Source: Nostoc sp. C052
GTDB taxonomy: Bacteria; Cyanobacteriota; Cyanobacteriia; Cyanobacteriales; Nostocaceae
Assembly: GCF_013393905.1 (NCBI RefSeq)
Contig: NZ_CP040272.1
Location: forward strand, 4,336,001 to 4,400,000
DNA: 64,000 nucleotides
Direction: 5' to 3'
Every line of letters begins with the position of its first letter. Position 1 is the first letter of the stretch. The notes under the pieces are model-generated. The model had not been told where the DNA came from. It worked only from the letters and a program-made list of their open reading frames with translations, and searched no databases. Both the position numbers and the translations under genes were made by a program. This document shows, piece after piece, positions 9,138 to 16,893 of the stretch.

Positions 9138-9167
9138 GTTAACCTATCGTTAATCTTTATTGTTGTG
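9138..9167 (+). promoter_or_regulatory. Pho box (SphR/PhoB-type) upstream of pstS
   Basis: Direct repeats on an 11-bp period: GTTAACCT (9138-9145), ATC, GTTAATCT (9149-9156), TTA, then a weaker TTGTTGTG (9160-9167). This matches the known cyanobacterial Pho box pattern of 8-base YTTAAYYT-like repeats with 3-base spacers bound by SphR under phosphate limitation. It lies about 55-85 bp upstream of pstS, where such sites activate transcription. Confidence 0.75.
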
Positions 9168-9222
9168 CTTTAGGAGTATCTTAGAAACGCTTACCTGAAA
9201 ACTTACTAAAAAATTGATAGCG

Positions 9223-10404
9223 ATGCTCTTACGTCTTAGTGCAATAAAAACTCATCGCCTCACAGGTTCAATTTCAGTGTTAGCACTGACAATCAGCCTA
9301 GCAGCTTGTGGCGGACAGCAAACACCAGATAGTACAGCCACCAAGGAAACGCCTTCTGGCACTGCTACAGATACTACTGCCTCTAGCCCAGCTAAATTAG
9401 ACCTTGGCGGAACCGTAAAGTTAACTGGGGCTGGTGCGTCTTTCCCTGCACCACTATACGATACCTGGTTTACAGATTTAAATAAAAAATATCCAAATCT
9501 GCAAGTTGACTATGCATCAGTTGGTAGCGGTGCTGGAGTTGAGCAATTTATCAAAGGCACTGTAGACTTTGGTGCTAGTGATGTGGCGATGAAGGATGAA
9601 GAAATCCAGAAAGTACCAGCAGATAAGGGCGTAATTTTACTGCCTGTGACTGCTGGTAGCATCGTGCTAAGTTACAACTTGCCTGATGTTCCAGAACTCA
9701 AGCTTCCACGAGCCGTTTACGCTGATATTTTACTAGGCAAAATCAAATCTTGGGATGATGCCCAAATTGCCAAGGCTAACCCAGGTGCAAAACTTCCGAA
9801 GGAAGCCATCACAGTTGTTTATCGTTCCGATGGTAGCGGAACTACAGGCGTGTTTACCAAACACCTCAGCGCTATTAGCCCGGAGTGGAAGAGTAAAGTT
9901 GGTGAGGGCAAAACTGTCAACTGGCCTGTGGGAGTTGGTGCTAAGGGTAATGAGGGTGTTACCGCCCAAATTCAACAAACTCAAGGTTCTATTGGTTATG
10001 TCGAGTACGGCTATGCCAAACAAAATAGTCTCAAGTTTGCTGCTTTAGAAAACAAGGCTGGTAAGTTTATTGTACCTAGTGAAGAGTCAGCCTCTAAAAC
10101 TCTGGAATCAGTAACTTTACCTCCAGACCTCCGCGCCTTCATTTCTGATCCCGAAGGGGCTGATTCCTATCCAATCGTTACTTACACCTGGATTTTGGCT
10201 TACAAGAAATATCCTAATGCCGCAAAAGCTAAGGCGATCGAAGCTGCGATCGAATACGCTTTAACTGATGGTCAGAAACAGGCTACTGCACTAGGGTATG
10301 TTCCTCTACCTGCAAACGTCATCACAAAGGTAGCGGCGGCGGCTGACCAAATTAGTCCAGAGTATAAAATTTCTGTCGCCAGTGGTAGTAGCGCTAGCAA
10401 GTAA
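9223..10404 (+). CDS. pstS: Phosphate ABC transporter substrate-binding lipoprotein PstS
   Basis: Periplasmic phosphate-binding protein of the Pst importer. The 393-residue product has a lipoprotein signal with lipobox SLAAC, then a Thr/Ser/Ala-rich linker. The mature domain shows KLTGAGASFPAPLYDTWF, YASVGSGAGVEQF, DFGASDVAM and RSDGSGTTGVFTKHLS, the residues that contact phosphate in this family. An ATG at 9223 was chosen; an in-frame TTG at 9214 would add three residues. It heads the pstS-pstC-pstA-pstB operon, with 143 bp before pstC, and is preceded by a Pho box, so it should be induced by phosphate starvation. Confidence 0.95.
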   Translation: MLLRLSAIKTHRLTGSISVLALTISLAACGGQQTPDSTATKETPSGTATDTTASSPAKLDLGGTVKLTGAGASFPAPLYDTWFTDLNKKYPNLQVDYASVGSGAGVEQFIKGTVDFGASDVAMKDEEIQKVPADKGVILLPVTAGSIVLSYNLPDVPELKLPRAVYADILLGKIKSWDDAQIAKANPGAKLPKEAITVVYRSDGSGTTGVFTKHLSAISPEWKSKVGEGKTVNWPVGVGAKGNEGVTAQIQQTQGSIGYVEYGYAKQNSLKFAALENKAGKFIVPSEESASKTLESVTLPPDLRAFISDPEGADSYPIVTYTWILAYKKYPNAAKAKAIEAAIEYALTDGQKQATALGYVPLPANVITKVAAAADQISPEYKISVASGSSASK

Positions 10405-10547
10405 GCAATCAAACACAGATATCCAGTAGTAACTTTGAATACGGAGTTACTATTGTATTTAGTTTAAATAGATGATGAGGCGACAATTTTACTCAATATG
10501 TTTGCCTCCCATATTTTTCTCTGATTTAATTGTGAAAGTCGGTATTC

Positions 10548-11498
10548 ATGACTACAAATTCTCAAAATCTGTCATCAGCGATGAAAAATCGCTCTGGCGC
10601 AGAAAAGTCCCTAGATCAGGGTTTTATTTGGCTGACTAAAATTTTCGCCTTTGGCGTTGCTGGTACTTTATTATGGATCGGGTCACAGGTTGCAATTGGC
10701 TCTTGGCCTGCTATTCAAAAGTTTGGTGCTGGCTTTTTAGTCAACACTACTTGGAACCCGGTTAATGATAGCTATGGGGTGCTACCTCAAATCTATGGAA
10801 CTCTCTTGAGTTCTTTTATTGGCCTGCTGATTGCAGTACCAATTGGGGTTGGTACTGCGATTGTCCTAAGTGAAGATTTTTTACCTGCGAAAGTGAAGCT
10901 GGTACTGGTTTTCGCAGTAGAACTACTTGCAGCTATTCCCAGCGTTGTCTACGGCGTGTGGGGGATTTTTGTTTTGGTACCAATCTTAACCAACTTGGGA
11001 AAATGGCTTAATGGTTACTTTGGCTGGCTGCCATTTTTTAGCACTTCTCCTACAGGCCCAGGGATGTTACCCGCGGGAGTCATTTTAGCGATTATGACTT
11101 TGCCTATTATCACAGCTTTATCCCGCGATGCCCTGATTTCTGTACCTCCTAGTTTGCGGCAAGCCTCTATAGGGCTCGGAGCAACCCGCTGGGAAACAAT
11201 TTTGCAAGTTCTGATCCCAGCAGCCTTTTCGGGGATAGTTAGTGCTGTGATGCTAGGACTCGGCCGGGCAATGGGGGAAACAATGGCTGTCACGATGTTA
11301 ATTGGCAACTCCAACAACATCAGTCTCTCTCTTTTAGCACCAGCCAATACGATTTCTTCTCTACTGGCAAATCAATTCTCAGAAGCTAGTGGCTTGCAAG
11401 TTGCGGCTTTAATGTACGCGGCTTTAGTTCTATTTTTCTTGACACTGGTAGTCAATATTCTGGCAGAGTTGATCGTTATGAGAGTCAAGCGAATATAG
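10548..11498 (+). CDS. pstC: Phosphate ABC transporter permease PstC
   Basis: Membrane subunit of the phosphate importer, 316 residues with six predicted helices. It carries the family sequence LAAIPSVVYGVWGIFVLVP and the cytoplasmic EAA-type loop ASIGLGATRWETILQVLIP that docks on PstB, followed by LGRAMGETMAVTMLIGN. A 35-residue hydrophilic N-terminal tail precedes the first helix. It is second in the pst operon, and pstA starts 19 bp downstream. Confidence 0.95.
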   Translation: MTTNSQNLSSAMKNRSGAEKSLDQGFIWLTKIFAFGVAGTLLWIGSQVAIGSWPAIQKFGAGFLVNTTWNPVNDSYGVLPQIYGTLLSSFIGLLIAVPIGVGTAIVLSEDFLPAKVKLVLVFAVELLAAIPSVVYGVWGIFVLVPILTNLGKWLNGYFGWLPFFSTSPTGPGMLPAGVILAIMTLPIITALSRDALISVPPSLRQASIGLGATRWETILQVLIPAAFSGIVSAVMLGLGRAMGETMAVTMLIGNSNNISLSLLAPANTISSLLANQFSEASGLQVAALMYAALVLFFLTLVVNILAELIVMRVKRI

Positions 11499-11517
11499 CT
11501 TAGTTTTTGGTTAAATT

Positions 11518-12399
11518 ATGACTTCTAATTTTCCAGAGCGCAGTTTAACTCGCTCCCCCATGTCTCAAAGGACACTGTTTAATACAGTGATGACCGTAGT
11601 TGCATTTACCTGCGGAGTATTGGCTCTTTTACCTTTGCTAGCAGTACTTTCTTACGTTATTATTAAAGGCTTTAGCAGTCTGAATCTGGCCGTGTTTGTC
11701 GAACTCCCACCCAAAGCTCTACAAAAGGGAGGAGGCTTTGGTAATGCAATTTTAGGCACACTAGTAATGGTAGGAATTGCTGCCTTGATTAGCATCCCCT
11801 TTGGAGTTTTGGGGGCGATTTACATTACAGAATTTAGTTCAGCGAGAGTTGCTAGATGGGTACGTTTTGCAGCTAACGTATTGAGTGGAGTCCCCTCGAT
11901 TATTGCTGGGGTATTTGCTTATGGGATTGTAGTTTTAACACTGGTAAAATTGAACTTAGGATCGTATTCAGCTCTTGGTGGAGGGTTTGCACTGGCAATT
12001 TTGATGTTGCCCATTATTCTGAGAACGACTGATGAAGCGTTGCAGTTAGTATCGCAAGATTTGCGACAAGCTTCTGTAGGGTTGGGAGCGACTAACTTTC
12101 AAACGGTAAGTCAAGTAGTTTTACCAGCAGCCTTACCAGCTATTGTAACTGGGGCAACGCTAGCGATCGCCAGAGCATCTGGAGAAACCGCACCATTGCT
12201 ATTTACTGCTTTATTTTCTAACTTTTGGCCAGATAGCTTATTCCAACCAACAGCTTCTCTGGCTGTCTTGGTTTACAAATATGCTATTTCCCCATTTAAA
12301 AATTGGCAATCTCTAGCTTGGGCAGCATCTTTGATTTTGGTATTGATGGTTCTAATCACAAGTATCATTGCTCGCTGGGCAACTCGCAAAAAAGCTTAG
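11518..12399 (+). CDS. pstA: Phosphate ABC transporter permease PstA
   Basis: Second membrane subunit of the phosphate importer, 293 residues. It has the PstA hallmarks GVLGAIYITEFSS, VLSGVPSIIAGVFAYG, the ATPase-docking loop ASVGLGATNFQTVSQVVLP, and IARASGETAPLLFTALF. It is paired with PstC in the same operon and precedes pstB by 57 bp. Confidence 0.95.
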   Translation: MTSNFPERSLTRSPMSQRTLFNTVMTVVAFTCGVLALLPLLAVLSYVIIKGFSSLNLAVFVELPPKALQKGGGFGNAILGTLVMVGIAALISIPFGVLGAIYITEFSSARVARWVRFAANVLSGVPSIIAGVFAYGIVVLTLVKLNLGSYSALGGGFALAILMLPIILRTTDEALQLVSQDLRQASVGLGATNFQTVSQVVLPAALPAIVTGATLAIARASGETAPLLFTALFSNFWPDSLFQPTASLAVLVYKYAISPFKNWQSLAWAASLILVLMVLITSIIARWATRKKA

Positions 12400-12456
12400 T
12401 AAACAACCATCCACAGTGCAAATCCCCATCGCTAAAATCAACACTAAATTTAATTT

Positions 12457-13263
12457 ATGGCTACCAACACTAGGACAGTGAATGACACTGAAACCGTTTT
12501 ACGCACTGAAAATCTCAATATTTACTACGGCAAGTTTTTAGCCTTACAGAATATTTGGCTAGATATACCAAAAAATCAGGTGACAGCTTTTATCGGCCCT
12601 TCTGGTTGTGGTAAAAGTACATTGTTGCGATGCTATAACCGCCTCAATGACTTGATTGAGTCATTTCGGGCAGAAGGTAAGATACTTTTTTACGATAAAA
12701 ATTTGTATGCACCCGATATCGACCCTGTAGAAGTGCGTCGGAGAATTGGGATGGTGTTTCAAAGACCAAACCCATTTCCCAAGTCAATTCATGACAATAT
12801 TACTTTTGGAGCTAAAATCAACGGCTACAAAGGTGATTTCGATGAATTGGTAGAAAGCAGTCTCAAAAAAGCAGCTTTGTGGGATGAAGTCAAGGATAAA
12901 CTACATCAAAGTGGCTCGTCTTTATCTGGTGGACAACAACAGAGATTATGTATTGCTCGTGCGATCGCAGTCCAACCTGAAATTATACTCATGGATGAGC
13001 CTTGCTCCGCTCTTGACCCCATTTCCACTTTACGTGTTGAAGAACTGATTCACGAACTTAAAGAGCAATATACGATCGTCATTGTCACCCATAACATGCA
13101 GCAAGCAGCACGTGTTTCTGATAAGACAGCCTTTTTTAATGTTCGGACTTCAGAGAAAGGAACCCGTAGCGGCTATATGGTAGAGTATGATGCAACAGAA
13201 TTAATTTTCAACAATCCTAAGCAAGAAGAAACCAGAGATTACGTCAGTGGCAAATTTGGATAA
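12457..13263 (+). CDS. pstB: Phosphate ABC transporter ATPase PstB
   Basis: Cytoplasmic ATPase powering the Pst importer, 268 residues. Motifs are complete: Walker A GPSGCGKST, Q-loop MVFQRPNPFPKSI (the NPFP is typical of PstB), ABC signature LSGGQQQR, Walker B IILMDEPCSALDP, and the H-loop VTHNMQQA. It is the last gene of the pst operon; no phoU follows in this window. A 121-bp gap separates it from a small hypothetical gene on the same strand. Confidence 0.97.
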   Translation: MATNTRTVNDTETVLRTENLNIYYGKFLALQNIWLDIPKNQVTAFIGPSGCGKSTLLRCYNRLNDLIESFRAEGKILFYDKNLYAPDIDPVEVRRRIGMVFQRPNPFPKSIHDNITFGAKINGYKGDFDELVESSLKKAALWDEVKDKLHQSGSSLSGGQQQRLCIARAIAVQPEIILMDEPCSALDPISTLRVEELIHELKEQYTIVIVTHNMQQAARVSDKTAFFNVRTSEKGTRSGYMVEYDATELIFNNPKQEETRDYVSGKFG

Positions 13264-13384
13264 ATATTTATTTTACATTGTTGATATTAAAGCAATGAGG
13301 GATACTCGGAAATTAAAGATGTTCGATATTCCTCTATGTTTTTTTATTTGAAGACTTTTTTCTTCGTAAACGAACCTCATCTCC

Positions 13385-13666
13385 ATGCAGTCCGAAGTCT
13401 ATTACTTGGTGCGCTCAAAAACTGACGGTAATTATCTCATCGCTCGTCCTGATGCCAAAACTTCGGGTTATTTATTGCTGTTTCAGGAAAACTTTGACGC
13501 TCTCAGCTATCTCAACACCCATGCAGCAGAAGTGGCAAATCGCTTTGCTGTAGAATCTATTGCGCGTACACAGTTGGGAAATTTGCTTAAACGTTGGGGT
13601 TTTAACGGTGTGGGTATTGTAACTGACCCGCTATTACCCAAAGTTGAGTTTTTACAGCACAATTAA
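13385..13666 (+). CDS. Hypothetical protein
   Basis: A 93-residue protein I do not recognise by family name. It begins QSEVYYLVRSKTDGNYLIAR and contains GYLLLFQENFDALSYLNTHA and LGNLLKRWGFNGVGIV. It looks like a small soluble alpha/beta fold without signal peptide or cysteines. Sequence quality (no low complexity, normal codon use) supports a real gene. It follows pstB in the same direction, but the 121-bp gap argues for its own promoter. Confidence 0.6.
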   Translation: MQSEVYYLVRSKTDGNYLIARPDAKTSGYLLLFQENFDALSYLNTHAAEVANRFAVESIARTQLGNLLKRWGFNGVGIVTDPLLPKVEFLQHN

Positions 13667-13683
13667 CTAATTCGTAATTTTTA

Positions 13684-14250
13684 TTATTTAAATACTTGTG
13701 CGATCGCACAAGTAAAATTAGGTAATATGGGTGAACTCAATTGATCGCCATTGAATAACGTAGCAACTAATTTTAAACTCGCTTGTTCGCGTCGATATAC
13801 TTCCACCTGTTGCTTACGCCAATCTACAATCCAATATTCTCTGACTCCTCGTGATGAGTAGAGCTTAAGTTTTAGTTCTCTGTCCCGTTTTTCGTTTTCA
13901 CTACCAGCAGATAGCACCTCTACAACCAGTTCTGGCGCACCAGTCAAATGCCCCGCTTCGTCTAAAAGTAGGGGTAATCTCTCGTTGCTAGCCCAGACAA
14001 CATCGGGAATAACATTATCATTGTCGCCAAAAATTATTCCTGGAGCCGTCACAACTTCTCCCAGACCAGTAGTTTGTGACCAGTTATCCAAGGAAGTACT
14101 AATTCTGACACAAGTTTTTTGATGCTTCCAGTGGGGCGCTTTAGTCACAAACAATTCTCCGTCAATAATTTCATAGCGATTCCCGTTATCTGGAAACAAC
14201 TCTAAATCGGCGGTAGTCCAGCGCACTCTCTCAGATATCGGCTGGTTCAT
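13684..14250 (-). CDS. Uma2 family (DUF820) endonuclease-fold protein
   Basis: A 188-residue member of the Uma2 family, greatly expanded in filamentous cyanobacteria. The PD-(D/E)xK-like core is visible: NRYEIIDGELFVT, then NVIPDVVWAS with the putative catalytic Asp, LVVEVLSAGSENEKRDRELKLKLY with Glu and Lys, and REYWIVDWRKQQVEVYR. Members are predicted nucleases but their cellular role is not established. It is transcribed divergently from the adjacent HigBA-like pair and 18 bp convergent with the hypothetical gene after pstB. Confidence 0.85.
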   Translation of the reverse strand: MNQPISERVRWTTADLELFPDNGNRYEIIDGELFVTKAPHWKHQKTCVRISTSLDNWSQTTGLGEVVTAPGIIFGDNDNVIPDVVWASNERLPLLLDEAGHLTGAPELVVEVLSAGSENEKRDRELKLKLYSSRGVREYWIVDWRKQQVEVYRREQASLKLVATLFNGDQLSSPILPNFTCAIAQVFK

Positions 14251-14333
14251 AAATCATCTCTGTTAGGGGATTTACCTATTTTAGCCTGAGTGGAAATTGA
14301 ACATTTTAGTTGCATTCCCATAATCTATGCGAT

Positions 14334-14384
14334 ATTCCTTATAAAGAATAATATATTGACATTCCTTATAAGGAATACTATAGT
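14334..14384 (+). promoter_or_regulatory. Promoter with embedded twin palindromic operators of the HigBA-like operon
   Basis: A perfect 16-bp palindrome ATTCCTTATAAGGAAT (14361-14376) lies exactly between a consensus -35 box TTGACA (14356-14361) and a -10 box TATAGT (14379-14384), which are 17 bp apart. A near-copy ATTCCTTATAAAGAAT (14334-14349) sits 27 bp upstream. Two spaced palindromes over the core promoter are what is expected of an autorepressing Xre-family antitoxin. The toxin start codon is 13 bp after the -10 box, so the 5' leader is very short or absent. Confidence 0.8.
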
Positions 14385-14396
14385 TTGAGGTAGGAA

Positions 14397-14801
14397 GTGA
14401 ATTGGACTTGGGAACTTTATCAAGATGTCAATGGAGAAATCCCCAAAGATTTGCTTGCTTTTTTCATTAGGATGATTCCTGAAGAGGAGCAACCAGAAAA
14501 TCCACCAAAGCCATTACTGAGTCCTTCAGAAACTAGGCGTTTGCAAGTTAACCTTGGCTACCTGTGTAATAAAGGACTCGCATCACTCACCAGTGGCATC
14601 TTTGAGAAACTCGAAGATGACCTGTATGAGTTACGTATGACCAAGAGCGAACATAATCCACGGTTTATATTAACGGCTGCTACTCCTCAACGGTTTGTAG
14701 TGCTGCGCGCTTTTATGAAGAAATATGACAACGCTATTAAAGATAGAGACAAAGAGCCTGCAAGAGTAAGATTACGTGAATTGCAGCAGAGGGAAAATTG
14801 A
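14397..14801 (+). CDS. HigB/RelE-like toxin (phage Gp49-like family)
   Basis: A 134-residue protein starting at GTG. The C-terminal half fits the Gp49-like/HigB toxin fold: FEKLEDDLYELRMTKSEHNPRFI, then FVVLRAFMKKYDNAIKDRD, with the ELR, the R of the beta strand and the KK of the F-KK motif. Such toxins cleave mRNA in the ribosome. The N-terminal 60 residues are longer than in typical members. Its stop overlaps the start of the helix-turn-helix gene (ATGA, 14798-14801), and toxin-before-antitoxin order is usual for higBA. Expression should be repressed through the palindromes upstream. Confidence 0.75.
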   Translation: MNWTWELYQDVNGEIPKDLLAFFIRMIPEEEQPENPPKPLLSPSETRRLQVNLGYLCNKGLASLTSGIFEKLEDDLYELRMTKSEHNPRFILTAATPQRFVVLRAFMKKYDNAIKDRDKEPARVRLRELQQREN

Positions 14802-15505
14802 TGAAAAAACCTAATTTTCAAACTTGGTTGCAGCAGAAGGTAAGCGACGATCCAGAAGTGATTCTGGCGGGAAAGTTAGAGTATCTGCGTCTATATCTTA
14901 CTGATGCGATGCGGGAAATACGTAATAAAGCAGGATTGACTCAGGCACAGTTAGCCCAAAAACTGGGAGTGAAGCAAGCGGCTGTGTCCAAGTTGGAGTC
15001 GGCATTAAAGGAACATGAGTTGGAATCAGTGTTGCACTATTTACATACCTTGGGTGCAGATTTGCTGGTAGCCGTCAAACAAGGTGATGACTTATATCAA
15101 GCTAGTGATAACGAAGGTGTGTTGCTGGTAGATGTACCAGATGTAGTTTTCCAAAAAGCATTGGCGGCAAACATGAGCGTGCGGGAATATGTGCGTGTCG
15201 CTGTTGAGAAGTTTTCTGGTGAGGATGATGGACTGAGAACAGCTTTGGTAAAACTACTTGAAAGTGACGATTTGGTGGCGGTGAAAGTAAGAGCGCGTTT
15301 AGGTTCAAGAACAATCCAAGAAGTTGCTGTAGAGTTGAAAAAATGTTTGAGTCTATCTGAAGAAGATAGGATTTTTGCTGTGAAAAATGTTTTGGCTGCT
15401 AATGTGGCGTGTGGAGAAAGTAATCGTGGAAGTAGTGATGAAGTTGATGAGATTGAGTTGTTGGATTTGGCTGAAGAATTACTAGAAAAGTTGGCAGATA
15501 TTTAG
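14798..15505 (+). CDS. HigA-like antitoxin with Xre helix-turn-helix and extra C-terminal module
   Basis: A 235-residue protein. Residues about 40-85 hold an Xre-type helix-turn-helix (AGLTQAQLAQKLGVKQAAVS then KLESALKE), as in HigA antitoxins that bind the toxin and repress the operon. It is more than twice the usual antitoxin length. The C-terminal 80 residues (SDDLVAVKVR... DEIELLDLAEELLEKLAD) closely match the C-terminus of the protein at 16400-16876, so a separate module has been appended. It is translationally coupled to the toxin. The extra module may link this pair to the downstream genes; that is inference. Confidence 0.75.
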   Translation: MMKKPNFQTWLQQKVSDDPEVILAGKLEYLRLYLTDAMREIRNKAGLTQAQLAQKLGVKQAAVSKLESALKEHELESVLHYLHTLGADLLVAVKQGDDLYQASDNEGVLLVDVPDVVFQKALAANMSVREYVRVAVEKFSGEDDGLRTALVKLLESDDLVAVKVRARLGSRTIQEVAVELKKCLSLSEEDRIFAVKNVLAANVACGESNRGSSDEVDEIELLDLAEELLEKLADI

Positions 15506-15639
15506 GATGATACAGACTACAGTCTACCTTGGTGTTACATCTCTAATCTAAAGATAGAGAGTTTTCTACTTATCACTTAGACTGATAAAATAATTTTAAA
15601 ATTTTAGCGACTTACTCCAGATTTGAGGTTTACCATTAT

Positions 15640-16335
15640 TTGCAAGCCAAAGAAATTAAAACACAATTAACATTACTAATAGAGGAAGCATCTATTATAG
15701 ATCCTGGTTTAGCGAAAAGGTTAGAAGAGATTAATCGCTGGGTGAAAGATATCAAACCGGGTTCGCTGACTGCTAAAAGATTTGTCATCTTGTTTTTGCA
15801 ACAAATGATTCAAGACGCTGAAGTTTGGCTGAAACTTAAATCATTACCATCTGAAGAAGAGCAGCAATCAGCGTTAAGAGTACTGAATCCAACTTTAAAA
15901 TATTGGTATGGCTACTTGTTTCCTAAATGGTTGAGTGGAAACGACCCTAAATTTTATATCTGGAGACGAAAACTGATGGCGGGGGAGTTCAATCAGGAGG
16001 ATGCCAAATTAATTGGCTCTATTGCTAATAATATTAAAAGTTGTGGCGGTACGACTGTATTACGATATGTTGCAGACCTGTCTATGGCAACTGATATAAT
16101 TGTTAGCAGTACGCAAAAGAGTCCACTATGTATTCAACTCACTAGCGTCTCAGAAGAATTTTCTCAAGAAAAGTTTGATCATTGGGAAAATACACTAATT
16201 TTTTGGGCAATAGATAGAGGATTATTTTTAAGTTACAATCCCCGTGCAACTGATTTTGTCAATCAGATAGTCAACATATTATTATATAACAGCGATAATC
16301 TCAGTATAGGTAGTTATTTAAAATTTAATTTATAG
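15640..16335 (+). CDS. Hypothetical protein, possible nuclease-like fold
   Basis: A 231-residue protein not recognised by family. The only start near the 5' end is TTG at 15640, so the N-terminus is uncertain. The N-terminal half is helical. The C-terminal half has ATDIIVSSTQKSPLCIQLTS followed by KFDHWENTLIFWAIDRGLF and LSYNP. An acidic residue, a beta strand ending in Q-L-T and a following helix loosely recall PD-(D/E)xK enzymes with a Gln variant; this is only a suggestion. It sits between the HigA-like gene and the TPR-CHAT genes, all on the same strand. Confidence 0.55.
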   Translation: MQAKEIKTQLTLLIEEASIIDPGLAKRLEEINRWVKDIKPGSLTAKRFVILFLQQMIQDAEVWLKLKSLPSEEEQQSALRVLNPTLKYWYGYLFPKWLSGNDPKFYIWRRKLMAGEFNQEDAKLIGSIANNIKSCGGTTVLRYVADLSMATDIIVSSTQKSPLCIQLTSVSEEFSQEKFDHWENTLIFWAIDRGLFLSYNPRATDFVNQIVNILLYNSDNLSIGSYLKFNL

Positions 16336-16399
16336 TTGTCGGTCAATTGCATTTACTGGATTTGTATAACCACGTTATTACTTAACAAAGTGAGTCCTT

Positions 16400-16876
16400 A
16401 TGGTTCAGGAAAAACAATCTGACAGGCAACAGAGATTAGACAACTTTTTACAAGCTGTAGAAGCGGCGCAAAAAGTGCAGGATGACATCATGAAGTATGG
16501 GCTTGAAGCTGCTCATTTATATTGTGATGATGTTGATGAAGATTGGCTAGAAACATGGGGAGAAGACGAAAATGGGCAGCAAAATTTTGTAGAATTAGTG
16601 ACTAATTTCCTGCAAAGTGATGACTTAGTAGCGGTGAGAGTAAGAAAGCTGCTAAAAGATAAATCGCTCCAAGAGATTGCTGTTGAGTTGGAAAGGTGTT
16701 TGAGGGTCTCGAAAGAAGAAGATCGAATTTTTGGGGTTAAAAATGTATTAGCAGGTAATGTGGCGGTTGCAGAAAGTAATCGCGGAACTAGTGATGAAAT
16801 TGATGAAATTGAGTTATTGGATTTAGCTGAAGAATTGCTAGAGAAGTTGGCAGAAATGTTTGATAACTATAAATAG
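16400..16876 (+). CDS. Small protein sharing the HigA-like C-terminal module
   Basis: A 158-residue acidic protein. Residues 1-75 are unlike anything I recognise (helical, rich in Gln, Asp and Glu). Residues about 75-155 match the C-terminus of the antitoxin-like protein encoded at 14798-15505: SDDLVAVRVR, AVELERCL, EEDRIFGVKNVLAGNVA, ESNRGTSDE and the identical stretch EIELLDLAEELLEKLA. It has no DNA-binding domain. It ends 17 bp before the TPR-CHAT gene, so the two are likely co-transcribed, and it may be a regulator or adaptor of the CHAT protein (inference). Confidence 0.65.
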   Translation: MVQEKQSDRQQRLDNFLQAVEAAQKVQDDIMKYGLEAAHLYCDDVDEDWLETWGEDENGQQNFVELVTNFLQSDDLVAVRVRKLLKDKSLQEIAVELERCLRVSKEEDRIFGVKNVLAGNVAVAESNRGTSDEIDEIELLDLAEELLEKLAEMFDNYK

Positions 16877-16893
16877 AAAATAGCTGAATTAAG

